Positions 16,561 through 24,504 of a stretch of DNA of 25,619 nucleotides are shown here, piece after piece (position 1 is the first letter of the stretch; each line of letters begins with the position of its first letter). The notes under the pieces were generated by a model. That model did not search any database. It was not told the origin of the DNA and saw nothing but the letters and a program-made list of their open reading frames with translations. The DNA is taken from contig CAYONC010000019.1 in assembly GCA_964405265.1 (NCBI GenBank), positions 1 through 25,619 of the forward strand. The letters run 5' to 3'. The position numbers and the translations under genes were made by a program. This DNA is from Eshraghiella sp964405265. Its GTDB lineage: Bacteria; Bacillota; Clostridia; Lachnospirales; Lachnospiraceae.

Positions 16561-18381
16561 TCAATACCTCCATTCTTTCGTAAAATACATCTCCATAAAG
16601 CACTGCACATTGAGAAACATCCATAATAGCTGGTCGCCGTTTCCGTACTGCCTGCAGGCCTCCATAAGTTCCTCCGTATTGCGCTGCTTAATCCAGTCCG
16701 CACCGGCAAGCTTCTTCCGTACCATGCATGATATGTCATCCTTCCAGTTCTTTAACGGAACCGGAAATCCCTCTTTCTTACGGTTTACAACCTCCTCCGG
16801 TATATAATCAAGTGCCAGTTTTTTCAGCAGATACTTCGGTATGTCAAGTTTCTCGCTGAACTCTGAAGCCTTGAGACCGGCAGCCTTTTTTTCTGCTTCC
16901 GGCGATATAAAGCGGAGCTTCATGTCATACGGTACATTTTCATATACATATTCTATAAGCTCATGGTCAAGGAACGGCACCCTCGCTTCCACGGAAGCAA
17001 GCATTGTGGTGGTATCCACCCTCTGGAGCAGCCCCTTTACATGATATTTATGAAAAAAATTAAATACATTGTATTCATTGCAGTGTCTGCCAAAAGACTC
17101 CCTCACCGCCTCATCATATTTTTCTCTTCTCCCGGGTCCTGCAGCAAGAAATTTGTCCCTTATCTTTCTCGGAACATACTCATATTTACCGATAAAAAAG
17201 TCATAAAATTCTTCTTTCCTGCTGCCGTTTGCATACTCAAAAGGTGAACGGAATATCCTGCCGTATCCTCCCAAAAGCTCATCCGCACCTTCTCCCGACA
17301 GAACCACCGTAATCTTTTTCTTAAGTTCACCTGACATTACTGCAAGCGGTATTTCATTAGGTACGCCAAGAGGTGCATCCTTATAGGATATCACTTCCTT
17401 CATACGGTCAAAATACTCATCCGCATTCATTATTATCTTATGGTGAACGGTATTATATTTTCTTGAAGTCATATCCGAATATTCAAATTCGTTAAGCTCA
17501 GGAAAGCCGACGGTATACGTGTTAAGCCGGTCCATTGCCGCTTTTGCGGCTATTGCCGTAAGAAGTCCGGAATCCACGCCTCCGCTTAAATATGTTCCAA
17601 GCGGTACATCTGAAACGGTTCTTTTTAGCACGGCATCTTCAAGGCGTATTCTGAACTCTTCCGTTATTCCGTTTTCATCATATTCAGTATCCGTATTAAA
17701 CGTCTCCGGAAGATGCCAGTAATGATACACCTGCATATTGATTCCGGAATCGATTACCATATATGTTCCCGCTTCTGCCTGGTATATTCCCTCAAAAAAT
17801 GTATACGGCTCCCTCACATACCTGTATCCCAGATAATCATCCGTTGCCGCTTCGTCCGGGACCGCACGTACAAGTCCGCTTCTTAATATCCCTTTAATTT
17901 CGGATGAGAAAATAAATTTATCTCCGTCTGAATAATAATACAATGGTTTTATCCCCATTCTGTCCCTTGCCAGATAGAGTTTTTTCTCATATGTGTCATA
18001 TGCTCCGACGGCATACATACCATTGGCCCTTTTCAGCATTTTTGCAACACCGTACCGTTCGATATATGCAAGCACCGCTTCAGTATCGGATTCCGTCCTG
18101 AACGGATAATCACATTCAGCTCTGAGTTCATGGAAATTATATATCTCTCCGTTGTATACGATAATCCACCTTCCTGATGCCGATGTCATCGGCTGTGACG
18201 ACCTTCTGTCCGGGTCTATTATGCTGAGCCTTCTGTGTCCGAAGCCCGCTGTTTTCGTGTCATTGCATAATTTCCCGCCATCATCAGGTCCGCGGTGCAG
18301 CAGCGCATTATTCATGTTTTCAAGCCGTAACTGCAGATCCTTTATTCCTTTTTTTGATAATATACCGTTTATTCCGCACAT
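16561..18381 (-). CDS. asnB: Asparagine synthetase (glutamine-hydrolysing) family amidotransferase
   Basis: A 606-residue protein. Cys2 (MCGINGIL) starts the class II glutamine amidotransferase domain, with HRGPDDGG (29-36) and YNGEIYN (76-82). The synthetase domain follows, with the PP-loop SGGVDS (266-271) and the VEARVPFLDHELIE block. It hydrolyses glutamine and amidates a carboxylate through an adenylate. In polysaccharide loci such homologues often amidate a uronic acid or other acidic group rather than make free asparagine, though a housekeeping role is not excluded. It overlaps the radical SAM gene by 13 bases and is followed 1 base later by the TagD-like gene, so it belongs to unit A. 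Confidence 0.92.
   Translation of the reverse strand: MCGINGILSKKGIKDLQLRLENMNNALLHRGPDDGGKLCNDTKTAGFGHRRLSIIDPDRRSSQPMTSASGRWIIVYNGEIYNFHELRAECDYPFRTESDTEAVLAYIERYGVAKMLKRANGMYAVGAYDTYEKKLYLARDRMGIKPLYYYSDGDKFIFSSEIKGILRSGLVRAVPDEAATDDYLGYRYVREPYTFFEGIYQAEAGTYMVIDSGINMQVYHYWHLPETFNTDTEYDENGITEEFRIRLEDAVLKRTVSDVPLGTYLSGGVDSGLLTAIAAKAAMDRLNTYTVGFPELNEFEYSDMTSRKYNTVHHKIIMNADEYFDRMKEVISYKDAPLGVPNEIPLAVMSGELKKKITVVLSGEGADELLGGYGRIFRSPFEYANGSRKEEFYDFFIGKYEYVPRKIRDKFLAAGPGRREKYDEAVRESFGRHCNEYNVFNFFHKYHVKGLLQRVDTTTMLASVEARVPFLDHELIEYVYENVPYDMKLRFISPEAEKKAAGLKASEFSEKLDIPKYLLKKLALDYIPEEVVNRKKEGFPVPLKNWKDDISCMVRKKLAGADWIKQRNTEELMEACRQYGNGDQLLWMFLNVQCFMEMYFTKEWRY
16567..16571 (-). promoter_or_regulatory. 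Ribosome binding site deciding the TagD-like start
   Basis: GGAGG on the minus strand, 7 bases before the ATG at 16559 and inside the asnB 3' end. It supports the short start against the 60-codon upstream extension. Confidence 0.85.
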
Positions 18382-20057
18382 GATATATCCTTTCCCTGTT
18401 CAAAAGCACACTGTACGGCTGCATGTTTTAAAACAGGATTATTCATTACCTCTGCCACTTCTTTTTTCAGTACTTTTCTGCCGTCATATATTTCTACATC
18501 CTTAAACCGTTCTGCAGTATATGTTCCCCAGTTTCTTATTGGTGTAAGATATACTCTGTCCACGCCCAGTCCAAGTCCCATTTTGACAAAATCAGGCATT
18601 TCCCTGTAATTATCCATCTGCACGCACATATTAATCTGAAAGAATCCGATTCTCCCCGCCCGTCTCATTTCCGAAAGCATTTTAAGGTTTCTCTGCAGTT
18701 TTTCCCATGCGTGCTCATCGTGACTTCTCCGCAGCTTTTTATATGTTGCCTCAGTTGCCGCATCTATTGATACGATTATGGATAAACTGTTATATATTTT
18801 TTCCAGCCTTTCAAATTCTTTTTCCGTGAGAAGTATCCCGTTGGTTCTTAAGTCAAGCGTATTCCTGTCAGATGCATTATGATACATTATATCCTTATAT
18901 ACCTGACTGAAAAACACTTCTCCCTGACCGCCCAAAAGAAGGGTCTTTACCTTGTCAGGCCAGCCTGATTCTATAATCCGGTCCTTTATTCTTTCTATAA
19001 GCTCCCTCTTTGTCCCCTGCTCTACACAGACTTCTTTTCTGCAGGATTCACAATACAGGTTACAGGTTCTGTCAATGCCTATTTCAAGCCTCTCCGGACA
19101 GTCCCCTGCTTTTGGCGGTATCATTCTTTCAGTTGCCGGTCCGGGATTCATTACCATATGCACACAGTTGTAGCTGTTGCAGAAGGAATAAGTCCTGTTT
19201 ATAATCGAAAGTCTGAATATTTTCATGGTATTTGAATTCCAGATTTCGTTCAGGGTATTTTTCTCAAGGTTTCCTATTTCCGCACCCCAGTCTGAACAGC
19301 AGCAGTGCACGGAGAATCTTGAGCTGACCTGTATATTCTTGAACGGAAGCGTGCATTTTATCTGGTCTGTCATCGGGGCATAAAGCGTCTTGTACATCAT
19401 TGCCGATGGTATGGTTACGGATTCGTCATCCACATCATCAAGGAGGCTGAACAGTTCTTCACCATACACATAACCGGTATTTTTGACATATCCTTTTTTT
19501 GCAAGCAGTTCTTCCTTATGCTCCGGATTAAAATCACACAGAATTATTATTTTTTTCCTGTCTTCTCCCTGTTCCGGTATATCATCATCTGTTATTTCAT
19601 TCAGCTTCAGATTGTCAAATACATATTTGAAGTCCTCGGCATACTTTCCTTCACCGTACAGATACAGCCAGGAATTGTCCAGATATTCCCTAAGCAGTTC
19701 CCTGTCAGCAAAACCGAGCACTTCAACATCCTTCCTGTAATATATCTTATTCCATATGAATATATATCTCTGTCCGATACCCATTTCATCCAGCTGATGC
19801 AGTACGGAGCTCCTGTTCTGTATTGCCACTATTATTATGTCATCAGCGGCAAAGCCCTCTGCTGCCTGCGGCGGATATATCTCTGTTTCACGGCACGTCT
19901 TCCCCCACATGCTTTCATTGTTGTCAATAAAGCCTTTTACGGATATTCCCATATTTTTAAGGCAGGTATGACAACGCCTGCCCCAGTTGCCGCTTCCGAA
20001 TATGTATATATTTCTGTCTGCGAGCATTTCTGCATTACATTCATAATATTGCTTCAT
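18369..20057 (-). CDS. Radical SAM protein with N-terminal Rossmann-like modules and a SPASM-like block before the core
   Basis: A 562-residue protein. Residues 1 to about 115 hold a Rossmann-like module (IYIFGSGNWGRR at 17-28), and a second diverged one (LYLYGEGKYAEDF) follows at about 131-215. A SPASM-like cysteine block spans 235-298: Cys235, Cys252-254, GNLEKNTLNEIWNS and Cys293/298. The radical SAM core comes after it, with CNLYCESC (Cys332, 336, 339), GGQGEVFF, RTNG and SIDAATEATYKKLRR. Only two cysteines lie in the tail, so no C-terminal SPASM is present. Substrate unknown; peptide, sugar or lipid-linked intermediates are possible. No precursor-peptide gene was seen nearby. The gene overlaps asnB by 13 bases. 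Confidence 0.85.
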   Translation of the reverse strand: MKQYYECNAEMLADRNIYIFGSGNWGRRCHTCLKNMGISVKGFIDNNESMWGKTCRETEIYPPQAAEGFAADDIIIVAIQNRSSVLHQLDEMGIGQRYIFIWNKIYYRKDVEVLGFADRELLREYLDNSWLYLYGEGKYAEDFKYVFDNLKLNEITDDDIPEQGEDRKKIIILCDFNPEHKEELLAKKGYVKNTGYVYGEELFSLLDDVDDESVTIPSAMMYKTLYAPMTDQIKCTLPFKNIQVSSRFSVHCCCSDWGAEIGNLEKNTLNEIWNSNTMKIFRLSIINRTYSFCNSYNCVHMVMNPGPATERMIPPKAGDCPERLEIGIDRTCNLYCESCRKEVCVEQGTKRELIERIKDRIIESGWPDKVKTLLLGGQGEVFFSQVYKDIMYHNASDRNTLDLRTNGILLTEKEFERLEKIYNSLSIIVSIDAATEATYKKLRRSHDEHAWEKLQRNLKMLSEMRRAGRIGFFQINMCVQMDNYREMPDFVKMGLGLGVDRVYLTPIRNWGTYTAERFKDVEIYDGRKVLKKEVAEVMNNPVLKHAAVQCAFEQGKDISCAE

Positions 20058-20065
20058 ATGTATCT

Positions 20066-20071
20066 TCTCCT
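20066..20071 (-). promoter_or_regulatory. Ribosome binding site deciding the radical SAM start
   Basis: AGGAGA on the minus strand, 8 bases before the ATG at 20057. The frame is open for 50 more codons upstream into the glycosyltransferase gene, but that stretch is not protein-like and the binding site supports the shorter start. Confidence 0.8.
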
Positions 20072-20091
20072 GACATTCCGATAGTTTTATT

Positions 20092-21123
20092 TTACTTCTT
20101 CCATGAGCCGGCATCCATATGCAGGGCAACTGCTTCTTCCGGCATTTCATACTCCTCCAGGTAGTTGACCGGCGGAAAATATTTTGGTGACAACAGACAT
20201 ATATCATCCTTTATCTGTGTTGAAAAATCCATCACGAAGCCCCTGTCTTTCATAACCGGAGCTTCATAATATATGTTGGTTCTTCCCGGTACAAATCCCG
20301 AACGTCCCCTCGGATTATCACGCATTTCCCTGATAATCCCGCAGCCCTTTACACCGCCGAACCCCGTTCCGCTTGCAACCGACGGCCATTTCCCATATCC
20401 GAAAAAAGCCTTGTACTTTCTCAGAAAATTTATGTCTCCTGCAGGTTTCACGTCCGTATCAAGATATATGCCGCCGTATCTGTATACAACATCCATCCTT
20501 ACATAATCTGATACAAATGCATATTTTCCTGCTTCATATGCTTCCTTCACGTATCTGCAGCATGATATGTCATAATTACTTTCATTCCACAGGCAAAATT
20601 CATATTCAGGATATTTTTTTTTCCATTCTTCCATATATTCCTGCTGCCATTCCGGAATATCATTTTCTCCGAACCAGCAGTAATGTATCATCGGAGGAAT
20701 AATATACGGTGCCGTTTCCTGTTTTTTAATTTGTTTTACGTCTTCTGTTACGGCTTTCCGCATCAGCCGGCGGTTAATATCCTCATATAATACGACATCC
20801 CGGACTTTTATGCATTTGTCCTGTTCAAGCTGCCGGAATACACGTTCTGAATTTTCACAGGTAATCATCAGCACTGAATCTGCATATATATCCTTGTACA
20901 GTTCTTTTATGCTCCTGACTTCATATTCACGATTTTCCGATTTTATGAAGGTTCCTGCCTTGCTGTCATCACGGTCTGCAAAAAAAAGAATATTGCCGTC
21001 TATTCCGGTTCTGCACAATACATCCTGTATGTGATGTGCCACCATTCCGGCACCATATGCTATTATCTTTCTTTTTTCCGATAAATGCTTCAATTCCACA
21101 GGCGTAATTTTTTTCAAAATCAT
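20092..21123 (-). CDS. GT32-type glycosyltransferase with an N-terminal Rossmann-like module
   Basis: A 343-residue protein. Residues about 15-115 form a Rossmann-like module with IIAYGAGMVAHH. From about 143 the catalytic GT-A domain begins (IPPMIHYCWFG), continues with YAFVSDYVRMDVVYRYGGIYLDTDVKP carrying the DxD metal-binding motif (Asp222, Asp224), and closes with ALHMDAGSW, the usual C-terminal histidine region. This is the glycosyltransferase-DXD/GT32 family, which adds hexoses or similar sugars to capsule or lipid-linked acceptors. The start overlaps the stop of the upstream gene in ATGA, showing translational coupling. A nine-A tract lies at 20614-20622. The N-terminal module is shared with the next gene downstream. 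Confidence 0.87.
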   Translation of the reverse strand: MILKKITPVELKHLSEKRKIIAYGAGMVAHHIQDVLCRTGIDGNILFFADRDDSKAGTFIKSENREYEVRSIKELYKDIYADSVLMITCENSERVFRQLEQDKCIKVRDVVLYEDINRRLMRKAVTEDVKQIKKQETAPYIIPPMIHYCWFGENDIPEWQQEYMEEWKKKYPEYEFCLWNESNYDISCCRYVKEAYEAGKYAFVSDYVRMDVVYRYGGIYLDTDVKPAGDINFLRKYKAFFGYGKWPSVASGTGFGGVKGCGIIREMRDNPRGRSGFVPGRTNIYYEAPVMKDRGFVMDFSTQIKDDICLLSPKYFPPVNYLEEYEMPEEAVALHMDAGSWKK

Positions 21124-23564
21124 ACCATTCCCCCCGTCACCCTGTATATCAGTTCACCGCAGGTCTGTTCTTCACCGAGTTCTGGCGTTATGTTTTTATC
21201 TTCAAGAAGGCTTTTTTTCAATGCCTTATAATATACTTTGTTTTCCGTTGCTGCCTTATCACGTCTCTGCCTGTCATAATTGGATATTATGTACGTTTTA
21301 AGCTCCGATGTCATGGTAGCAGTGTCAAAAATCAGATATCCACCACTGAGTCTGTCATTATCATCTGCATCATATCTGTAAAATATGAGCTTATCATTCA
21401 GTGTGGTAATGTAAGACGTAACCGTTCCTTTCTGATTAAATTCTTCAATACCCGCTTCACATATTCTGCCATCCTTAACCATGACTGCCTTATCAGCTTT
21501 AACCGGAAATGCATAAAACGTGCCGTTTATCATTCTGCTCATTGCATATCCGAATCCGTTCAGGCTTATACCCTCCGGATATTCTTTAAGTGCACTCAGC
21601 TTTCCCGTATTTTTTTCATATGAAATAATACTGCCGTCAGGATATGACATCATCCAATATACATCTCCGCTGCAGCTTATGCTCCATATTCCTTCTCCTT
21701 CAATATCCGGCTGTCTTTTTTCGACTGTTAATGCTTCCGTATCCAGTTCAAAGAAACATTTCCCCATTACGGAAGGCATCAGAATCCTGTTTCCGTCTGC
21801 GGCAACGCCCTTCTTAATAAAATAAGTTCCCATATCTGACGGAAGAGGGATGTATTCGCATTTTCTGCTTTCCATACTGATTCTGACAATGCTTTTTGAC
21901 TTTGCGGGAATCAGCCACAGATATTCTCCATCGATATACCCGCAGGCAAATTTCTCACATACAGTCTGTATATATTCAGAATCAGGCTTTATCCTGTCAA
22001 ATTCTTTTTTCTCAATGTCGTATATATATACTTCCTCAGCATTATACGGTATAAATACGAGCTTACCGTTGTATATCTTAATGTCTGAAAAGAGTCTTCT
22101 CCTGTACCATGGATATCCCGGAAACATACATATATATTCTGCTTCTCCGTTTTCCCGGATAAAATACAATGCATTTTTTTCCATGTCCGCTGCATACATA
22201 CCGCCATCATGCTCTGCCGCGCATTCAAAAATTACATGATCATCATACTTTCCGGCTGTATGCCTGTCAATTTTCTGTATTATGGTATTTTTCCCCGCTC
22301 TCCTGAACAGCTCAACCACACTGCTCATGTCTCCGTAATATGCATCCGACCAGGTTATCGCCCTGTACAGGTCCGGGCTGTCATCATATATATCCTTTTC
22401 TGATTTTTTAAATTCTTCAACAATGTCGGAATATTCTTCCGCAAGCTCAGGATAATCCGATTCAATGGTGGATTTTAAAAGCGGATGCGGACGCCATAAC
22501 AGCACCGTATCCCCGTCCCCGGCGAACATTTCAACGCTTTCCCTGATTGTTTCAAGCATATTTTTTTCATACTTCATAAATGCGGCAATGGACGTATTGT
22601 ACATAACCGTTTTTCTGTTATGCAGCCTGCATCTCCATTCTTCAGGAAGTTCGTAATCACTCCTGCATGCTGATTTTACTTTATCATATTTCGGACTTCC
22701 CAGTGCAAGGATTTTTTCACAGAGGTTTCCGAATATCCCGACGCAGTTATTTTCCCGTTCAAGCTTTTCAAGCTCCTCAATGTATACCTTGCGGACCAAC
22801 TCCGACTGCACTATTGTAATATCGGAATAAATCACTCCCGGAAGCGTGCACAGATGCGTCTGTATTCTGTCTCCTGTTGCAACAAAATAAGGGACATATA
22901 CCAGAAGTTCCGTTTTCTTCCTAAGCTCCTTTGAAAAAAAGGAGGGTTCAAGACAGGTTATCCTGTTGCTGTCATCATACGGATTGTGAAAATAAATTAT
23001 ATCCGGATGCAGCTCATCAAGATTAATCTGCTTAAAGTCCGTTACCGGAACATAATCCGGAAGCTCTCCGCCTTCATAATGCATTTTGCCAGGACTTCCG
23101 TCACTGTTCCTGTCATAATACGGTACAGGCACAACGTACGGAGTGCAGTCCTCGTCTTCGCATGCCGCACGCCATATGCTCTCCAACGAATCCCACATGC
23201 TTGCCTTATATGGGAGAAATACCGCAATTTTATTCCCGGTCTTCATGTCATTAACGGCAGATACAAAGCCCTCTGCTGCCTTTTTTATGTCACTTATACA
23301 ATTAAGTCTCTGCTCCGTACCGTTTTCCATAAGAAAAATGTACAAAAGCTCACATATATTTTCAAGATAATGAACGGCTTCACTGCTTTCTCCGTTCTCT
23401 GTCTCAATTTCCGTTCCCATGTCAATCAGTTTCTGCTGGATTTTGGCAAAAACCCCTTCAAAATCGGCCTGAATACATTCCATTACCGCACGTTCGGCCT
23501 GTTCCATTATTCTGTTTAAATCATCGGCCGTATCCAGATACCGTTTTCTGATATACCTTCGCAT
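21120..23564 (-). CDS. CDP-polyol phosphotransferase-like protein fused to a propeller-like C-terminal region
   Basis: An 814-residue protein with no signal peptide. Residues 1-110 are helical and acidic/basic rich (possible coiled coil). Residues about 110-445 resemble CDP-glycerol glycerophosphotransferases of the TagF type: IAVFLPYKASMWDSL, VYVPYF, LGSPKYD, RPHP (358-361) and YYGDMSSV (409-416), the last two matching the HP and D-x-SS active-site motifs. From about 450 to 765 repeated short strands such as KLVFIPYNAEEVYIYDIEKK and GYLIFDTATM suggest a beta-propeller. It is the first gene of unit A, with CGGAGA 8 bases before ATG. Two cytidylyltransferases in the same operon support a CDP-polyol donor. 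The TagF-like assignment is moderately strong; the propeller is inferred. Confidence 0.78.
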   Translation of the reverse strand: MRRYIRKRYLDTADDLNRIMEQAERAVMECIQADFEGVFAKIQQKLIDMGTEIETENGESSEAVHYLENICELLYIFLMENGTEQRLNCISDIKKAAEGFVSAVNDMKTGNKIAVFLPYKASMWDSLESIWRAACEDEDCTPYVVPVPYYDRNSDGSPGKMHYEGGELPDYVPVTDFKQINLDELHPDIIYFHNPYDDSNRITCLEPSFFSKELRKKTELLVYVPYFVATGDRIQTHLCTLPGVIYSDITIVQSELVRKVYIEELEKLERENNCVGIFGNLCEKILALGSPKYDKVKSACRSDYELPEEWRCRLHNRKTVMYNTSIAAFMKYEKNMLETIRESVEMFAGDGDTVLLWRPHPLLKSTIESDYPELAEEYSDIVEEFKKSEKDIYDDSPDLYRAITWSDAYYGDMSSVVELFRRAGKNTIIQKIDRHTAGKYDDHVIFECAAEHDGGMYAADMEKNALYFIRENGEAEYICMFPGYPWYRRRLFSDIKIYNGKLVFIPYNAEEVYIYDIEKKEFDRIKPDSEYIQTVCEKFACGYIDGEYLWLIPAKSKSIVRISMESRKCEYIPLPSDMGTYFIKKGVAADGNRILMPSVMGKCFFELDTEALTVEKRQPDIEGEGIWSISCSGDVYWMMSYPDGSIISYEKNTGKLSALKEYPEGISLNGFGYAMSRMINGTFYAFPVKADKAVMVKDGRICEAGIEEFNQKGTVTSYITTLNDKLIFYRYDADDNDRLSGGYLIFDTATMTSELKTYIISNYDRQRRDKAATENKVYYKALKKSLLEDKNITPELGEEQTCGELIYRVTGGMV

Positions 23565-23595
23565 GTATTCATTCTCCGTTTTTTATTTCTGTTAT

Positions 23596-23623
23596 AATAT
23601 ATCGTCATAATTTTACCATACAA
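23596..23623 (-). promoter_or_regulatory. Candidate promoter for unit A
   Basis: On the minus strand TTGTAT (23618-23623) is followed after 16 bases by TATATT (23596-23601); TATTAT and TATAAC overlap this and are alternatives. It lies between the terminator of the upstream two-gene operon and the first gene of the polysaccharide locus, about 30 bases before the start codon. The region is AT-rich, which raises the chance of false matches. Confidence 0.45.
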
Positions 23624-23660
23624 CAAGTCCTTTTACTACTTTTTTGTTATCCCTCCCCGT

Positions 23661-23708
23661 AAAACAGAATATGCCCCGGCAGTACGTGCTGCCGGAGCAT
23701 ATGTTTTG
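23661..23708 (-). terminator. Terminator after the CD3324-like/DUF1062 operon
   Basis: ATATGC and CCGGCAG (69-82 of this hundred) pair with CTGCCGG and GCATAT (23689-23702), with one C/A mismatch and a 6-nt loop. Flanking AAAAC and GTTTT extend the stem after a 2-nt bulge. It starts about 6-12 bases after the DUF1062 stop and is followed on the minus strand by TTCTGTTTT. It also has T-rich sequence on the plus side, so may act both ways and insulate the polysaccharide promoter. Confidence 0.75.
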
Positions 23709-23713
23709 TAAAT

Positions 23714-24010
23714 TCATTTTATTTCAGCATTATTTTTTTTGAGAAAAACCATATCCCTGCCGTATTTCAAGGCAAGCTCCTCATCATTTTCCAAAAACAG
23801 TCCATATTCCTCACTATTTATTGACGAAGGCTTTTTCCGCTCATATATCGCAAGATTCCATGAGTGCTTACACTTTTTGCAGCGGTATATGAGCCACACA
23901 TCCACACGATTTCCGTTGGCATTGACCCTGAATCTGCATGAATTGATAAATTCCTGTTTTTTACCGCAGCCTCCGCATTTATGATATACCCTCGGACTGA
24001 GCGGATTCAT
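23714..24010 (-). CDS. Short DUF1062-family zinc-ribbon protein
   Basis: A 98-residue protein with four cysteines in two CxxC pairs (Cys12/15 and Cys44/47) flanking FRVNANGNRVDVWLIYRC, which is the core signature of DUF1062. The following WNLAIYERK is also typical. A zinc ribbon is likely; the function of the family is unknown. From memory, members often run to 150-200 residues. This one stops just after the conserved core and is followed at once by a terminator, so it may be a naturally short form or a C-terminal truncation. It overlaps the HTH gene by ATGA, and GGAG lies 8 bases before its start. Confidence 0.8.
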   Translation of the reverse strand: MNPLSPRVYHKCGGCGKKQEFINSCRFRVNANGNRVDVWLIYRCKKCKHSWNLAIYERKKPSSINSEEYGLFLENDEELALKYGRDMVFLKKNNAEIK

Positions 24011-24273
24011 GACTCATACTCCGCTTTCAGTATCCGGTATATGCTTTTTTCAGATAACGAATACTTCGCCGCAATGTCTTTAACGGATATTCCGGAACGA
24101 TAATCGGAACATATTCGGAAATTGCGTTCCTCATAGTATGATTTGGTATCGGAACAGCTTCCCCATGCTTTCTTTTCCGTGCTTGGAATATAAATACTCT
24201 TTCCGTTTATATAATGCTGAATGGTTTCTATTAATTCTTTCGGCAGAACATCCTCTGCACGTAAATAGCTCAT
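24007..24273 (-). CDS. CD3324-family helix-turn-helix protein
   Basis: An 88-residue protein beginning MSYLRAEDVLPKELIETIQHYINGKSIYIP, then a charged segment and a C-terminal helix-turn-helix (GISVKDIAAKYSLSEKSIYRIL, about 63-84). This is the layout of the CD3324 family, small Bacillota proteins of unknown role whose HTH resembles Mor-like activators. DNA binding is likely. The frame is open 10 codons further upstream, but AGGAGG 6 bases before 24273 fixes the start. It is translationally coupled to the DUF1062 gene and may regulate this pair or the divergent hydrolase. Confidence 0.82.
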   Translation of the reverse strand: MSYLRAEDVLPKELIETIQHYINGKSIYIPSTEKKAWGSCSDTKSYYEERNFRICSDYRSGISVKDIAAKYSLSEKSIYRILKAEYES

Positions 24274-24279
24274 CTTAAT

Positions 24280-24285
24280 CCTCCT
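24280..24285 (-). promoter_or_regulatory. Ribosome binding site deciding the CD3324-like start
   Basis: Perfect AGGAGG on the minus strand, 6 bases before the ATG at 24273. It lies inside the 10-codon upstream extension of the frame and rules that extension out. Confidence 0.88.
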
Positions 24286-24504
24286 ATAATTAACCGGGGA
24301 CATCTGAGCTTAACCGTTCACATTATTTTAAGCCCAGACTACTGAGCTGTTACATATCTTTTTAACACGCAGTTTTCTCTCCTTCCTGTTCATATAGTCT
24401 TATATTAAAATTATTTTTCACATTATGCAATCTCATTTTTATTTATAATTAAATCCGTCACACTATTTTTTACTCGGCATATCATAAAAATAAAGAGGAA
24501 AAAT
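24286..24504. other. Divergent intergenic region between the HTH gene and the choloylglycine hydrolase-family gene
   Basis: About 220 bases with no gene. It should hold both divergent promoters. A TATAAT hexamer at 24444-24449 on the plus strand lies about 55 bases before the hydrolase start, but no good -35 sits at the right distance. CTGAGCT occurs twice (about 24304-24310 and 24341-24347), a possible operator pair for the HTH protein, though this is weak. No hairpin terminator or riboswitch-like structure was recognised. Confidence 0.3.

Noticed and set aside
15667..16583. Two plus-strand open frames of about 150 codons
   Set aside because: They are antisense to the well-supported cytidylyltransferase genes, have no family resemblance and reflect codon bias of the opposite strand.
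16560..16739. Sixty-codon N-terminal extension of the TagD-like frame
   Set aside because: It lies wholly inside asnB, whereas the conserved family N-terminus begins at 16559 with GGAGG before it.
18369..20057. Possible RiPP (modified peptide) cluster with a radical SAM and AsnB-like enzyme
   Set aside because: No small precursor gene, leader peptidase, RRE-like protein or peptide transporter was seen, and the surrounding genes are for glycans.
20058..20207. Fifty-codon N-terminal extension of the radical SAM frame
   Set aside because: It overlaps the end of the glycosyltransferase gene in another frame, does not look like protein, and a good AGGAGA precedes the ATG at 20057.
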